Source of the DNA: Trachythela sp. YZ-2020
Lineage: Eukaryota > Cnidaria > Anthozoa > Malacalcyonacea > Clavulariidae
DNA: 64,000 nucleotides
Direction of reading: 5' to 3'
Assembly: GCA_016169945.1 (NCBI GenBank)
Contig: JADLSH010000212.1
Coordinates: forward strand, 1 to 64,000
Part shown: in pieces, positions 44,304 to 55,760 of the stretch
Layout: each line of letters begins with the position of its first letter
Position numbering within the stretch: position 1 is the first letter of the stretch
Notes under the pieces: generated by a model
The model's input: the letters and a program-made list of their open reading frames with translations, nothing else
Told to the model about the DNA's origin: nothing
Database searches by the model: none
Position numbers and translations under genes: made by a program

Positions 44304-45835
44304 ACAAATACACTGCAAGTGTATTCCCCCATAGACGAAGAAACCCATCTCCCACAAAGCTGAGTCATAGAGAAGACAGCTTTTGCCTGATGATAGTTGA
44401 CTTCCATTTGAGCATTACCATCACTCATACTACAGCTGAGATGTCAGGGAGGCCAGGAAAAACCTGCAGTACAGGAAACCTGGATGGGGCCCAAGACATA
44501 CAGCAGCTCCCCCACGAAGCTTTTTATCTCACAAATTCATAATTGGAGTGTTGGTAACACGACAAACAGAGCTGACTAACAAGGCATGTTTGTTTTGTTA
44601 TTTTCTATTTTATTTAAATTTTTATTTTTTAATTCATCTGACGTAACAGTCTGGTATCTCGGAGCTATACGATAAAAGGTCTCTACATTTGAACAGCAAC
44701 AGGTTCAGTATACAGAGAATGTGATTGAATAATTGAATTACATACATTAACAAGCAAACAGATTTGTGTATCATATATAAGGTTCATTTGACCCCCGATT
44801 ATCAGATATTTGTTTTCTAAAGGTTAACATTAAATTGGCACCAACTGTACTTCCCTAAACTGTGATAACAGTGGTGTATGTAGTATATCGACTCAAGCTT
44901 GAACACAACAGTGAAAGCAGTCACATGCATGTTGAGATTTGCACGAGCTAATATGAAATATTATCTGAACATAGTCTACAATGTTGGTAGTACTATGTAG
45001 TATATAAAGAAATTGCAATCTGAAAATAAAATATACTGCCACATTATTTCCATGATATCTTTTAGTAACTTTGACAACAAGCTTAGCCTTTGACTTAACT
45101 GCATATACCAATAGAATCAAGTAGGTTAATATACAGTGGTGGACATTTGGTGAAATATTGGGGTGCGACTTAGGTTGCCAACATACAGCCACCCTTTTGT
45201 TGCTGCAAATTTGAGTTCTTAAAACCTTTTGGCCTAAATTACACGAAAATTTTAATTAAATTATAGCCTATCAAGGCATTCCTGGTTGAAAATCATTGAT
45301 GTAACTTTCTTACATACAGTTAATGAGCTATAATTCAAAGACTTTGACCTTGCTGTCAGTAGAAGTGGTGCCTACCAGGAACTAGATATATTGACAATGC
45401 CAGTGCGACACATACTGCTCAAATTGGACATACCGTCCTGTTAACCCAAATTATATATAATGGCAAGATGGCAATAATCCTGAACAACTAACAGACGTTC
45501 ACGTGAACATACGCCAACGCACGCTCGAGTGCACGTGTCCTAATTCCGAACCAAATTTTGACAACTGAACACTGAACTATATTTTATCGTAGTATTTAAT
45601 ATTCATTAACAAAATACGTGTTGCCGTTTTAACGATAATGGTATTCTTTTCTATAGCCGAGACAAGGATTAAACTTTGGACTCAATATAACAATAGGATA
45701 TATTATTTAACAGAGATATATCAAGTTATAATTTATACATACCAGAATACTATGATATCGAATGGCAATTGAGAGATATACTAAAATTGGTTGAAAAGAA
45801 ATATAACCTTCGTTTGAGTCAGTTGCTGGCAATAC
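44304..45835. other. No recognised gene
   Basis: AT-rich, short open frames only. No repeat partner found within the window for most of it. Confidence 0.4.
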
Positions 45836-45839
45836 TTAC

Positions 45840-46070
45840 GACGCCCCGCATGGGCCACATGCGAGGCAAGTAGGCAACCAATTGTGTTATATTCAGCACG
45901 TCGTGTTCGTCGGATCTGTTGACTGGTGCCAGTCTGTCCGTACTATCTTTATAGCGGAATTGAGCTGGCATATTTCTTGGACCATGGGAGGAATAATAGC
46001 ACAACTGTCATGCTTGCTCTGCATCAGTGAGTTCTGATTGTAGATATAAAACCACATCGTTATTCGCCAT
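45840..46070 (-). pseudogene. Possible first coding exon with in-frame TGA
   Basis: On the minus strand an ATG (46070-46068) opens MANNDVVLYLQSELTDAEQA. A TGA follows, then the same frame continues as QLCYYSSHGPRNMPAQF ... LPRMWPMRGV for 55 more codons to a strong donor (GTC|GTAAGT at 45840/45839). One CGA-to-TGA change would explain the stop. Protein not recognised. Alternatives are chance, or a start at an internal Met (MPAQFRYKDSTD). Confidence 0.3.
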
Positions 46071-46208
46071 GCTGCCCGTCGTTCGCATTAATCTTGTTGG
46101 GTCTTGTTCTTGTGCCGAAGGAGGTCTCGCATCAACATATTTAGCATTCGAATCGCCTAAGTTCTCGCACCGTCCATAACACCGTCCAAAGCACTTCGCA
46201 TATTATGT

Positions 46209-46523
46209 AAATTTTTATTCTTGCAGAATTTCGTGTTTATTCAGTTGAAACATTCAGCAAAGTGACACGCTTGACGTTATATAGCGCGCTTTACCTATGG
46301 TCATTGAAATATGATTGGCAATAGAGTCATTTGATTGGCTGAGCAAATTGCATTCGTATTGCACGTGTCCGGATATACTTTGAACTTTGATCAGAGATAT
46401 TTTCTTGTGAATTTAGTGGGTGTTGACAGGATTTTCCCACTTGTTGTATAGTAAAACAAACCTCAAGTTAATGTGTTGTCTCATTAACTTAAATTTATAC
46501 ATTGTGATCTATCAATTGGCTTT
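46209..46523. repeat. Direct repeat V, copy 2
   Basis: Near-identical to 43615-43929. It ends almost exactly where the 2-kb palindrome begins (46528), suggesting that the palindrome, or repeat V, inserted at this junction. Confidence 0.9.
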
Positions 46524-46527
46524 TACC

Positions 46528-48526
46528 ACAGGCAATCTCAACTGTTTTAGGGTAAAATGACCATGGCGGTCAACATGGCATATGTGCCAAAACCTGAATC
46601 CGGGACGAAAGTCCTGAAAATGACCCCGCCCTGAAACGGCAGTGCCGACATAGCTATAACTTCCGAAAAGCAGAAGCGACAGCCTTTCTGAAGTGCTTAT
46701 AGTGTTTAGAAGGTTGCTTTTAGGGGTAGTTATTGGAAGGAAAAATTTGTCTAAGTATAATATGTTACAAGAAAATGACCATGCACCACCCCAGGTCAAC
46801 TGCTAATTATCCATGAAATAACTAATATACCTGGCAGAGATTACATTTTCTTATTTCCTAACAATTTTTATCATGGGATGAAAAACTATGCTTAATTTAA
46901 TATAATTATTGTAGATTTCATAAGGATTGACATTGTTTTGTTTAAATATAATACATTTTATTTCACTTACCCCCCACCAAAACACGATTTCAGCCATATT
47001 TTGCCGTCTTGTTTGCTTTTTATCGCGGAGTCTCGCAAGTATCATCCAATTGTTGTACTTTTACATAATGATAGATGGCTAAAGAAGATTTCAACCAAGT
47101 TTCGTCAAGTTTTGAAGCAGTGCAGTGTATTTTATCTTCGATATTGTGTCCTTCGATATTTCGTCAAATAGCGGCCATTGCAATGCCTCGCCGTTTCTCT
47201 TCCCGATAAATGCCACTTCTTCGTCTTCATATGTATTTAGATTACAGTATCCAAGAGTACTTCATTGTAGAATAGTCCCAATCGAAAAACTAGAGTAGTA
47301 TAGTCGTACTTGAAAGGAAAAAACCTCCCATAACAAATTTAGGATCAGAATCAAAGACACAAGTTTAAAAATAATTTGAAAGTCACGCGCAATCTTCGCG
47401 AAAACTCCTCGTGGGCTACTTGACAGGGGGGGCAATATTTTCACGAAACGCTGGTTCGCCACCACAGAACCCAGTAAATATATTATATTTATTGTATTTT
47501 TATGATTTATGATAAAAACAATAGAAAATACGCAAATATTTATTGTTTTTTTCATAAATCATAAAAATATAATATATTTACTGGGTTCTGTGGTGGCGAA
47601 CCAGCGTTTCGTGAAAATATTGCCCCCCCTGTCAAGTAGCCCACGAGGAGTTTTCGCGAAGATTGCGCGTGACTTTCAAATTATTTTTAAACTTGTGTCT
47701 TTGATTCTGATCCTAAATTTGTTATGGGAGGTTTTTTCCTTTCAAGTACGACTATACTACTCTAGTTTTTCGATTGGGACTATTCTACAATGAAGTACTC
47801 TTGGATACTGTAATCTAAATACATATGAAGACGAAGAAGTGGCATTTATCGGGAAGAGAAACGGCGAGGCATTGCAATGGCCGCTATTTGACGAAATATC
47901 GAAGGACACAATATCGAAGATAAAATACACTGCACTGCTTCAAAACTTGACGAAACTTGGTTGAAATCCTCTTTAGCCATCTATCATTATGTAAAAGTAC
48001 AACAATTGTATGATACTTATGAGACTCGGCGATAAAAAGCAAACAAGACGGCAAAATATGGCTGAAATCGTGTTTGGTGGGGGGTAAGTGAAATAAAATG
48101 TATTATATTTAAACAAAACAATGTCAATCCTTATGAAATCTACAATAATTATATTAAATTAAGCATAGTTTTTCATCCCATGATAAAAATTGTTAGGAAA
48201 TAAGAAAATGTAATCTCTGCCAGGTATATTAGTTATTTCATGGATAATTAGCAGTTGACCTGGGGTGTAGCATGGTCATTTTCTTGTAACATATTATACT
48301 TAGACAAATTTTTCCTTCCAATAACTACCCCTAAAAGCAACCTTCTAAACACTATAAGCACTTCAGAAAGGCTGTCGCTTCTGCTTATCGGAAGTTAGAG
48401 CTATGTCGGCCCTGCCGTTTCAGGGCGGGGTAATTTTCAGGACTTTCGTCCTGGATTCAGGTTTTGGCACACATGTTGACCGCCATGGTCATTTTACCCT
48501 AAAACCTGCAGTTGAGATTGTCTGTG
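46528..48526. mobile_element. 2.0-kb near-perfect palindrome (foldback element)
   Basis: Two arms of about 1 kb are mirrored about position 47527, with a loop of about 15 nt (near 47523-47537). The outer ends are CACAGGCAATCTCAACTG and CAGTTGAGATTGTCTGTG. Matching landmarks include ACCATGGCGGTCAACATG/CATGTTGACCGCCATGGT and, near the centre, CTGGGTTCTGTGGTGGCGAA in inverted pairs. The same 70-residue open frame appears on opposite strands (47262-47555 minus, 47509-47793 plus). Arms differ by scattered substitutions and rare indels. No transposase or known domain. A foldback MITE or an inverted duplication. Confidence 0.9.
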
Positions 48527-48577
48527 TGCAAATACGCATACAAACAAACTCTATACGGGTCCCTACACTATATATAG

Positions 48578-49307
48578 TTGGGCAATTGATAATTTTATAG
48601 TTAAAAACAAAATAATATTTGTACAAATTAAAATATAAAAAATATACAATGTTGCGTGTTACCATGGTTACATTCGTCGACTCAGTACTTCATGTTAAAA
48701 TAACTTTTGGGGAGTAAATTGTTTGGTTCAAATGGACGAGGGGATTCTGCATGCATGTATTTCTAGTAATATACATAACTCGACTGTGATTGGTTGATTT
48801 CAGTGCAGTTAGTATAATCCAAAACAACAGTGCAAAAATCTGTAACAAACTCGTCTGATTGGTCGGAAAAAAACATGCCTAAAATCAACCAATCAGCGTA
48901 AGCAGTTTCTTGTTCGCAAATATAGGCCACAGATTGCTCAAAAACAAAACAAATATGGCTGCCGAGCTACATAAGTGAAAGTTGAAAGCTATGATTATTA
49001 TTGCATGCAACTGTACTTAAGGTGGCTCCATGCTGTTTTAAAAAATAGAAAATGGTAATATAAACTTTATAAGTTCCCAGTCTCCTAAGAAATACATGCA
49101 TGCAGAATCCCCTCGCCAATTCGACCTAAGCAATTATACTTCCCAAAAGTTATTGTAACGTGAAGTATTCAGTCAATCACTGTCACAATGGTAACACGGA
49201 ACACTGTGTATTTCACTATCTCTTTTACTTCTTCTCCAAAATTCTAAAATATTTATGAGATTTGAACTTTTAACTATAAAATTATGAATTGCCCAACTAT
49301 ATTATGT
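48578..49307. mobile_element. 730-bp foldback element
   Basis: The outer arm ATAGTTGGGCAATTGATAAT (48578 on) is mirrored by ATTATGAATTGCCCAACTAT (to 49307). The inner arm 48645-48770 (CTTTTGGGGAGTAAATTG, GAGGGGATTCTGCATGCATG) is mirrored at 49087-49213. The interior has CTTAAGGTGGCTCCATGC at about 49018, the recurring GGTGGCTC end motif. No coding region. Confidence 0.8.
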
Positions 49308-49309
49308 AT

Positions 49310-49868
49310 TCTTTGATTTGCTGTGAAATCCAACCTTAGACATTTCACAAAACGTCAAAAAATTTAAAGTTTTCATAAACTGTTTTTTGAACAGTAGATT
49401 TTTTTAAGCTTTACCTTGATTATGTTTTTTTCTTAAAAATTCAAATTTAAGCTTGCTAAAATACCTTTTAAGCTTAATCAACATTGTAATAACCGCACAG
49501 AGTGACATACGGTTTTGAAAATCCACAAACTAAACTGCATGGTAATAGCACGAGTGCAAAATAGACACTTACGCGTTTAAAAAACTTCAAAATCGTGTCC
49601 TTTTTTCGGTCATTTCGCACATTCGATTGTTTTTCTCCTGTTGACTTTAACAGTTGCAAGTCCTCTTGAAATGTTTCGTTTATCTTGTTTACAAGACTCC
49701 ATTTGTCTGTATATCTTTGCAATGGCACCAGTATAAAATTATTTGTTTGTCAAGTTTTTCCTCGCTAAACTTGTAAAAGTTCGAATCTTCTTCGCCAATT
49801 TCTTTAAGATATTCCTTGAGTAAACGTTCTGCTTTCTTTTCAGTGTCTATTGTATTTTTGTTTTGAAG
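49310..49868 (-). other. Unresolved minus-strand coding-like frames
   Basis: Two overlapping minus-strand frames read AERLLKEYLKEIGEEDSNFY / FSEEKLDKQII (49840-49735 region) and WSLVNKINETFQEDLQLL / NVRNDRKKDTILKFFKR. The charged, helical character and FSEEKLDKQI are reminiscent of the N-terminal part of Crypton/ZMYM-type domains. The match is weak and the frames are broken, so no function is assigned. Confidence 0.2.
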
Positions 49869-49869
49869 A

Positions 49870-50232
49870 TTACTCTGTGGCCTCTCACCTAGCCTCTGAG
49901 ATCGTGGGTTCGATTCTCGCTGAGGACTCACGACACTTATGTGAAAAGAGTCAGTCAACACTCTACCGAAAGTCGTGGGTTTTCTCCGGGTACTCCGGTT
50001 TCCTCCCGCAGGGAATGTTGACAGGATGGGTTTGGATTAGCCCCAGACTAACCCTTCAATCGTAGCTGTGCTCCCTGAGCAGAGATGAGTCATACGGTGG
50101 CTGCCAGTTGCCCCTTTAATAAGCCGTCGACTCGATTAAGTCGAGCTGCGTCCTTCGCAATTCAGCTCAGCTGTCAGCTGCAAGTAAGGATGATTAGCAC
50201 ACCCCCACTTACTTACTTACTTACTTACCTAA
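49870..50232 (+). mobile_element. tRNA-derived SINE with (ACTT)n tail
   Basis: The head AGCCTCTGAGATCGTGGGTT followed by CGATTCTC contains a pol III B box (GGGTTCGATTC). The body CCGAAAGTCGTGGGTTTTCT and CGGGTACTCCGGTTTCCTCC is shared in inverse orientation with 33855-33960. It ends in an ACTTACTTACTTAC tail (about 50207-50230). Length and layout fit a SINE. The A box is degenerate. Confidence 0.75.
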
Positions 50233-51660
50233 TTGCTCATCGGATATAACTTCAAAACGCTTTGTTGTTTTCATGTTTATAATGCAAACATTTGAAAACA
50301 TAAGTTTAAACATCTTCAGGCATGAGCAAATCTGATTGGTATAAAGCGGGTGAGTTTGGGCAAAAAGCAGGTGAAAAACGCTTACCTGCTCTAAACCAAT
50401 CAGAAAGACATTTATACCGCAGATATGGGATAAGAATATATTCTATATTACTTATACAAAATGCGAAAAATGGATTGTTTCGTTTTTACATAAATACTCA
50501 TGCAGTATTCAGCATCTCAGCAACTAAGAAAGATTTGAATATACAACTCTCCCTGAACATCAAACTTTGAAAAAACGTTCAAATTGCAGTCTATTTGTTG
50601 ACGCAATTGTGTCATATATTATTCATAAACAATGTCAACAAGAAAGTGTTTTCGCCAAGTTAAATTAAGGCTGCGTCATTAACGTTGAACAACCAAAAGG
50701 TTTTCGCCAGCCAAATTTCAGTCAAGTTGACGCATCCGCAGACTGTTTTTAAGCGGTGTTGTACATCTCTACTGAAAATATACGTTTTCTTTCTTTTTTG
50801 TCGGTTTTCGCATGCGTGTTCTTAACTGTTTGCCAGTGATGCTTTGATTACGCAACACCACTGATCTCAAACTTAGTTCGCAACACTGGGATTTTTTTAT
50901 GATTCAATTTACTGTCTATGGAGCAAAAAAATAAATACATTTTTTACCGTTTGGGTCGGTCCGTACTTGAAAAATATTTTTCTTCGGTCTCAGAAGCATC
51001 CCTTGATCTACGGTCTCAAGTCAGAATCCAGCAGGGTGTCATGGTTAGGGTGGGGTTAGGGTTATGAAGTACTTACCATATAATATAGTGTGCCCATTTC
51101 ACTAAGCTATAATATTGCTGGAGGAACCGGTCAGCAGGAAAAAGTGTCCGCAAAAACATGGCGGATTTTGGCCTTTCCTGACACCACATGGTTCCTTTTG
51201 CACATGGTAATTTCCACTGATGGCATATTTCACGCCCCTGGTTTTTTAACAATATTTTACGTTTCCTTTCTTTTTGAGAAATTGTTTTATTTTTTATTCT
51301 ACTTTGCTTGTTTTACAATATTAAGAAAAAAGCGGCAAGTCCTGCTTGTCGATGTCATAATTCAATATTACTTCTCACCGGTAGGATTCATGAAACTGTT
51401 TCCTACTTTTTTATATTAAATAATCCTTGCACAAAAAATTATGTATGAGAATGCGTAAACATATCAAAACGGATGCTATTACCACAACAATTTCAAGTGA
51501 AGACATTACAAAATGCTTCAGCACTCAGACTTTAATTGTGTGGTTAAAATTGCTTGTTGAAGCTGCTATTTTCTTGGTTTCTTTTAATACAGCTTTGTAC
51601 GCCATGTTGTTCCCAATTTATATACCAAACCTGTAGTAATCTATGGGCAGATCGAGCCCC
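50233..51660. other. No gene seen
   Basis: Short open frames only. 51045-51066 has a short GGTTAGGGTGGGGTTAGGGT telomere-like patch. Confidence 0.4.
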
Positions 51661-51667
51661 TTTTTTG

Positions 51668-51895
51668 GGGTGGTGCAGGCTGGAGCAGGGTGCAGCAGGG
51701 TGGAGCAAGGTTGGAGTAAGGGTGGAGCAAGTTTGGAGCAAGGGTGGAGCAAGGGTGGGGGAAAGGTGGAGCAAGGGTGGATCAAGGGTGGAGCAAGGGT
51801 GGAGCAAGGGTGGAGCATGGGTCAGGTGGGGTGGAGCATGGGACAGACGCGGTCGAGCAAGTTCAGACGGAGTAGAGAGGGGTGGAGCAAGGGTG
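51668..51895. repeat. G-rich 11-bp minisatellite (GGTGGAGCAAG)n
   Basis: About 20 variants of GGTGGAGCAAG/GGTGCAGCAGG. Because 11 is not a multiple of three, all frames stay open across it and create overlapping pseudo-ORFs on both strands. Confidence 0.9.
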
Positions 51896-51899
51896 AGCA

Positions 51900-52634
51900 T
51901 CATCATTACCATAAAATGAAGGGAGCATACTAATTATTCAGTCAGGATTAGCATATGAAGGGTGAGCTTTATCATTAGCATATATCACTATCAAATGAAG
52001 GGCGCATAAACGCTAGCATATGAGGGGGGAGCAAGGGGAGGGGACAAATCATTAGCGTCATTAATTGTGCAATCACATCACGGAACCAGACTAGGCAAGT
52101 TTGGGCAAACAAAATATAAAATTGCTGAGTGAAGCATATTTTATGTGTAAAAATATCCCATGGATTTATAAACTTCTTAAATTTCTTATCTAGTGAAGTG
52201 TTTCTTTTTTAGACAACCAATATAGCAACGTATATTGGTTGTATACGTATATCTGCTATGGACTTGCTTTGAGTTAACGAATTGAAAGAAGTCATTAGTA
52301 ATTTTAGACTTTTTAGATAAGTAAATATGGAAATTGAATGAGAGCTAGAGTAAAAGAACAGTCCCCAAACTGATTTTGCACTACACTCCAAGTATTGCTT
52401 TTTATCTTGAACTTTTAACCCTTCTAAAACATAACCAAATTCACGATTTTTAAGTGGTGTTATTTTCGGCTTCGTGCCTTGTTGTTGTTGGCCATTCAGT
52501 CATTAATGAGCACTTTGGATATGGCGGCTGAACTAGCGAATATAATCCTTATTTTAACTGTTAAAAATAGGTTACTGCATGCTTGAAAATCAATTCTAAA
52601 CGATATCTAACATTCTTCAACATAAATTATATTG
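51900..52634. other. No gene seen
   Basis: Flank of the minisatellite with dispersed ATCATTAGCAT and GGGGAGCAAGGGG fragments, then AT-rich sequence. Confidence 0.4.
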
Positions 52635-53059
52635 TCATTTATATCGCCATATGAAATGTTTTACTTGACGTAATCACTGTGTTTCCTTCATTTTAAATGT
52701 GCTATTAAAATTTTGATCATTGCTCTAATAGTTTGGAAAGAAGAGTGGAAGGAAATAATATCATTTTGGGAAATTTATTTTTAAAGAATAAAAAATTGAA
52801 ATTTGTTTTCGAGAAGAGGAAGCACAGTAGCCATGGCAACACGATTAACAATATAAATTTATTTTCTGGAGTACAAAACAGTACAAAAATAGGTACGCAC
52901 TGCGTACATGTCGCATGCCAACTGAAAACTAAAGAAGTGCTAGAGCTTAAACTAACCTATAAAGCTTGTTTTTTGGCACAACTGGCCTAAAACATGTTTT
53001 GTACTTTGTTGTACTATAAGGGAAGATCTTGCTTAGATACAACTGCAGCTTAGCGGACA

Positions 53060-53250
53060 CCAGTTGTTGCTGTTCAGTTGATGCGTACTGCGGGCTTGCG
53101 TTTATTTACTGTTTTTTGGCTTGCTAATCCCTAACCCTGACCCTAACCCTATTAAATTAAATACGGTCTGGTTTTGCTTAAGTACGTGAGCCAGCAGTAC
53201 CCATCAACAACTGAACAGCGACAACTGGTCAGCGACAACTGGTGTCCGGT
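53060..53250. repeat. Short inverted repeat with telomere-like spacer
   Basis: GACACCAGTTGTTGCTGTTC (53057 on) is mirrored by GAACAGCGACAACTGGT and its duplicate near 53211-53246. Between them lies CCCTAACCCTGACCCTAACC (53129-53148). Confidence 0.65.
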
Positions 53251-53294
53251 AAACTGCAGTCGACTATCCCAAATTTCCAAGTTGTATCTTTACT

Positions 53295-53707
53295 GCCATT
53301 TGCGTTCAAGCTTGAAGCGTGCAAAATATTTCGCGTTTGTTTACGTTTCGAACGCAACGTTTCGGGAAGTAATTGGACACGTTTGGCCAATGAAATTGAT
53401 TCGTTATGAGCATGCAATTGTTATTATTAGTAACGAAAATGTCACGTGCTGTTTGTACAAATTACAGTAAACCTTTTCATGCTTGGGTAGCTAGACTTGG
53501 TTCAAGTCCATCTCTAAAAACACTGAAAGGGAGGGAAAGTACTTTAAGTACGTGTTTGGGCTGTGTTTGGATGGTTAAATGTCGATTTCAAATTTGCAAC
53601 GTGCATGTCCATAACGAATCAATTGCATTGGCCAAACGTGTCAATTACCCCCCGAAACGTTGCGTTCGAAACGTAAACAAACGCGAACTTCAAGCTTGAA
53701 CGCAAAT
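53295..53707. repeat. About 120-bp-arm inverted repeat
   Basis: 53295-53418 (CCATTTGCGTTCAAGCTTGA, TTGTTTACGTTTCGAACGCA, GACACGTTTGGCCAATG) is mirrored at 53590-53707 with small indels. A probable foldback MITE near the end of the protease ORF. Confidence 0.75.
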
Positions 53708-53834
53708 GGTAATTATCAAGTGTTGACATGTAACTTTCTTTGAACGTGCAACTTTGTTGAGTAATTGTTGAGTAGTTTTTCGCTTTAACATGTTTTGTTA
53801 TCAGAGGCGTGTGCAATGTACCGTACAACAAATT

Positions 53835-55213
53835 TCCAAGTTGCATCTTTGTTGTCTTTTCTCTCTTTGTTTCTCTCTTTGCTTTGCAAGTCTATTTTCC
53901 CTCTCTACAACAGATTCTTGTTGTTTTTTCCCTCTTTGCTTCGTAAGTTTTTTTTTCTCTCTACAACAGACTCGTGTTGTTTTCTTTTGTCTCTTTCCTT
54001 CGCAAGTCTATTTTCTCTCTCTACAATAGATTCTTGTTGTCTTTTGTCTCTTTGCTTTGCAAGTCTATTTTCTCTCTCTACAACAGATTCTTGTTGTTTT
54101 GCTTGTTGTCTTTTCTCTCTTTGATTTGCAAGTCTATTTTGCCGCTCTACAACAGACTTTTGTTGTCTTTTCTCCCTTCGCTTTGCAAGTCTATTTTCTT
54201 TTTCTGTAACAGACTCTTGTCGTTTTGTTTGTTGTTCATGGTTATTTGATGTTGTGTCATTAACTGTGTTATCCAAAAACTATTTGACAATGGAATGTTT
54301 CTATGGCACTCAACACCCTTCAACTCAAAAGGAGTATTTTGACTATTTTGTCCAGGATAGTTAAAACTGTGATGAAAAAAACTCACAAGGTTTTCAATTC
54401 CTTCAACAGAGACTAAAACACTATAACCCATTGCCACTGGCATTCCATGCATATCTCGTGAATGAGAATCAAAAACTATAAATACATCTGGGAAAGGCAT
54501 TAAAACTGCAACAGTGTTTGCCCGAATAGTAAGTAAACACGCTTTATAATTACCAGCATCAAATACTTCATGAAAGGCATGTTCAAGTGTAACATATGGT
54601 CCATTGGTATGATCCATCCATAATGCTCCCGAGAAGGAGTAGCTGTACTCCAAATTAAAAGTATCATTGTTGATAGACAATATTTCAGGAACATCGGTGA
54701 GCAACAAGAAATATTTCTGAATGTGCTGACTAATTATGGCATAAAGATTGTTTTCATTGACTAGAAGTGTGTTCATAAGTGGTGTATCCCAAATATTAAC
54801 AGATTTTATTTCATTGTATACAATAGCATAAATTGACATGGCAACACATTGTTTGTTCCAAACATGGATATATTACCTTGGTCGAAGCCTGCTCGAACCG
54901 TAAAACTTTGATCAACAATATCATTGACATTAGTAGGAACTGGATTTTCCTCAAAGTCATTTGCAAGCCTCAATAGCAATGGTACATAAACATGACAAGA
55001 TACCATCTGTGCATACCACATGCAAACTTCATTATTATTTTCAATCTTTGTAACCAGATTTTTCAAGCATGGTATATAAAATACTTCTAAGTAGAACATT
55101 ACTAACAAATGATTCCAAAATGTACCTTTCATTTGGTTCATGGACTGTCGTGTTTGCACAAAGTTGTTATGTGAACCAATTCTTACTCTGTATATCTCGA
55201 CTGACACATCCAT
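53835..55213 (-). pseudogene. Cysteine-protease / coiled-repeat ORF of Helitron type, truncated and frameshifted
   Basis: Read on the minus strand in three frames. 55213-54850 includes VNDIVDQSFTVRAGFDQGN. After a frameshift near 54855 a candidate nucleophile Cys (codon 54848-54846, reading CVAMSIYAIVYN) is followed by GALWMDHTNG, then VFIVFDSHSRDMHG with the candidate catalytic His. Another frameshift (about 54280) leads to four repeats of the type ESVVERENRLAKQRDKRQQ, a charged helical spacer. The order Cys...DSH-R, then basic repeats, resembles the N-terminal part of large Helitron-associated proteins with OTU/C76-like proteases. The replication initiator and helicase that should follow are missing. 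Assignment is by motif only. Non-functional as written. Confidence 0.55.
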
Positions 55214-55309
55214 ATTCTATATTCTCACTGTTTGGAATAAAATAGTTTTGTCACAATAAAATTAATTTCAATATGTAGTGTACTTTTCAGTATTTGTTCT
55301 TTGACAGTT

Positions 55310-55760
55310 TTTTGTGACTAATATAGCAATAGTCAGGGTAGTTATTGTGACTACTATAGCAATAGTCTGAGTGAAACGGTGTAGCAGTGGCACAATGGCT
55401 TGCTGATTTTGTTTGTAGCAGTGGCACAATGGCTTGCTGATTTTGTTTGTAGCAGTGGCACAATGGCTTGCTGATTTTGTTTGTAGCAGTGGCACAATGT
55501 CTTGCTGATTTTGTTTGTAGCAGTGGCACAATGGCTTGCTGATTTTGTTTGTAGCAGTGGCACAATGGCTTGCTGATTTTCTTTGTAGCAGTGGCACAAC
55601 GGCTTGCTGATTTTGTTTGTAGCAGTGGCACAATGGCTTGCTGGTTGAATTAAGTAGCAGTGACTACTATAGCAATAGTCAAGGTAATTTTTGTGACTAC
55701 TATAGCAATAGTCAAGGTATACTAGTTATTTTGACTAATATAACAATAGTCAACGTAGTT
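55310..55760. repeat. 34-bp minisatellite flanked by GACTACTATAGCAATAGTC repeats
   Basis: Eight head-to-tail units of 34 bp (GTAGCAGTGGCACAATGGCT + TGCTGATTTTGTTT) span 55380-55647. On both sides are three or more copies of a different unit containing GACTACTATAGCAATAGTC, itself an imperfect palindrome (GACTA...TAGTC). The 34-bp period rotates through all frames and produces the repetitive open frames seen on the minus strand. Confidence 0.9.

Noticed and set aside
46595..46620. GGGACGAAAGTCC considered as a second hammerhead core
   Set aside because: No CTGANGA box or compatible stems nearby. It is part of the palindrome arm.
47262..47793. Identical opposite-strand frames considered as a divergent gene pair
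   Set aside because: They are mirror images produced by the 2-kb palindrome, with low-complexity hydrophobic content and no recognisable domain.
51544..51933. Overlapping 60-120-residue open frames on both strands
   Set aside because: They all fall on an 11-bp G-rich minisatellite, which keeps every frame open. No real coding signal.
55268..55633. Three minus-strand frames encoding a repeated HCATATNKIS-type peptide
   Set aside because: Produced by the 34-bp tandem repeat rotating through frames, with no independent support for translation.
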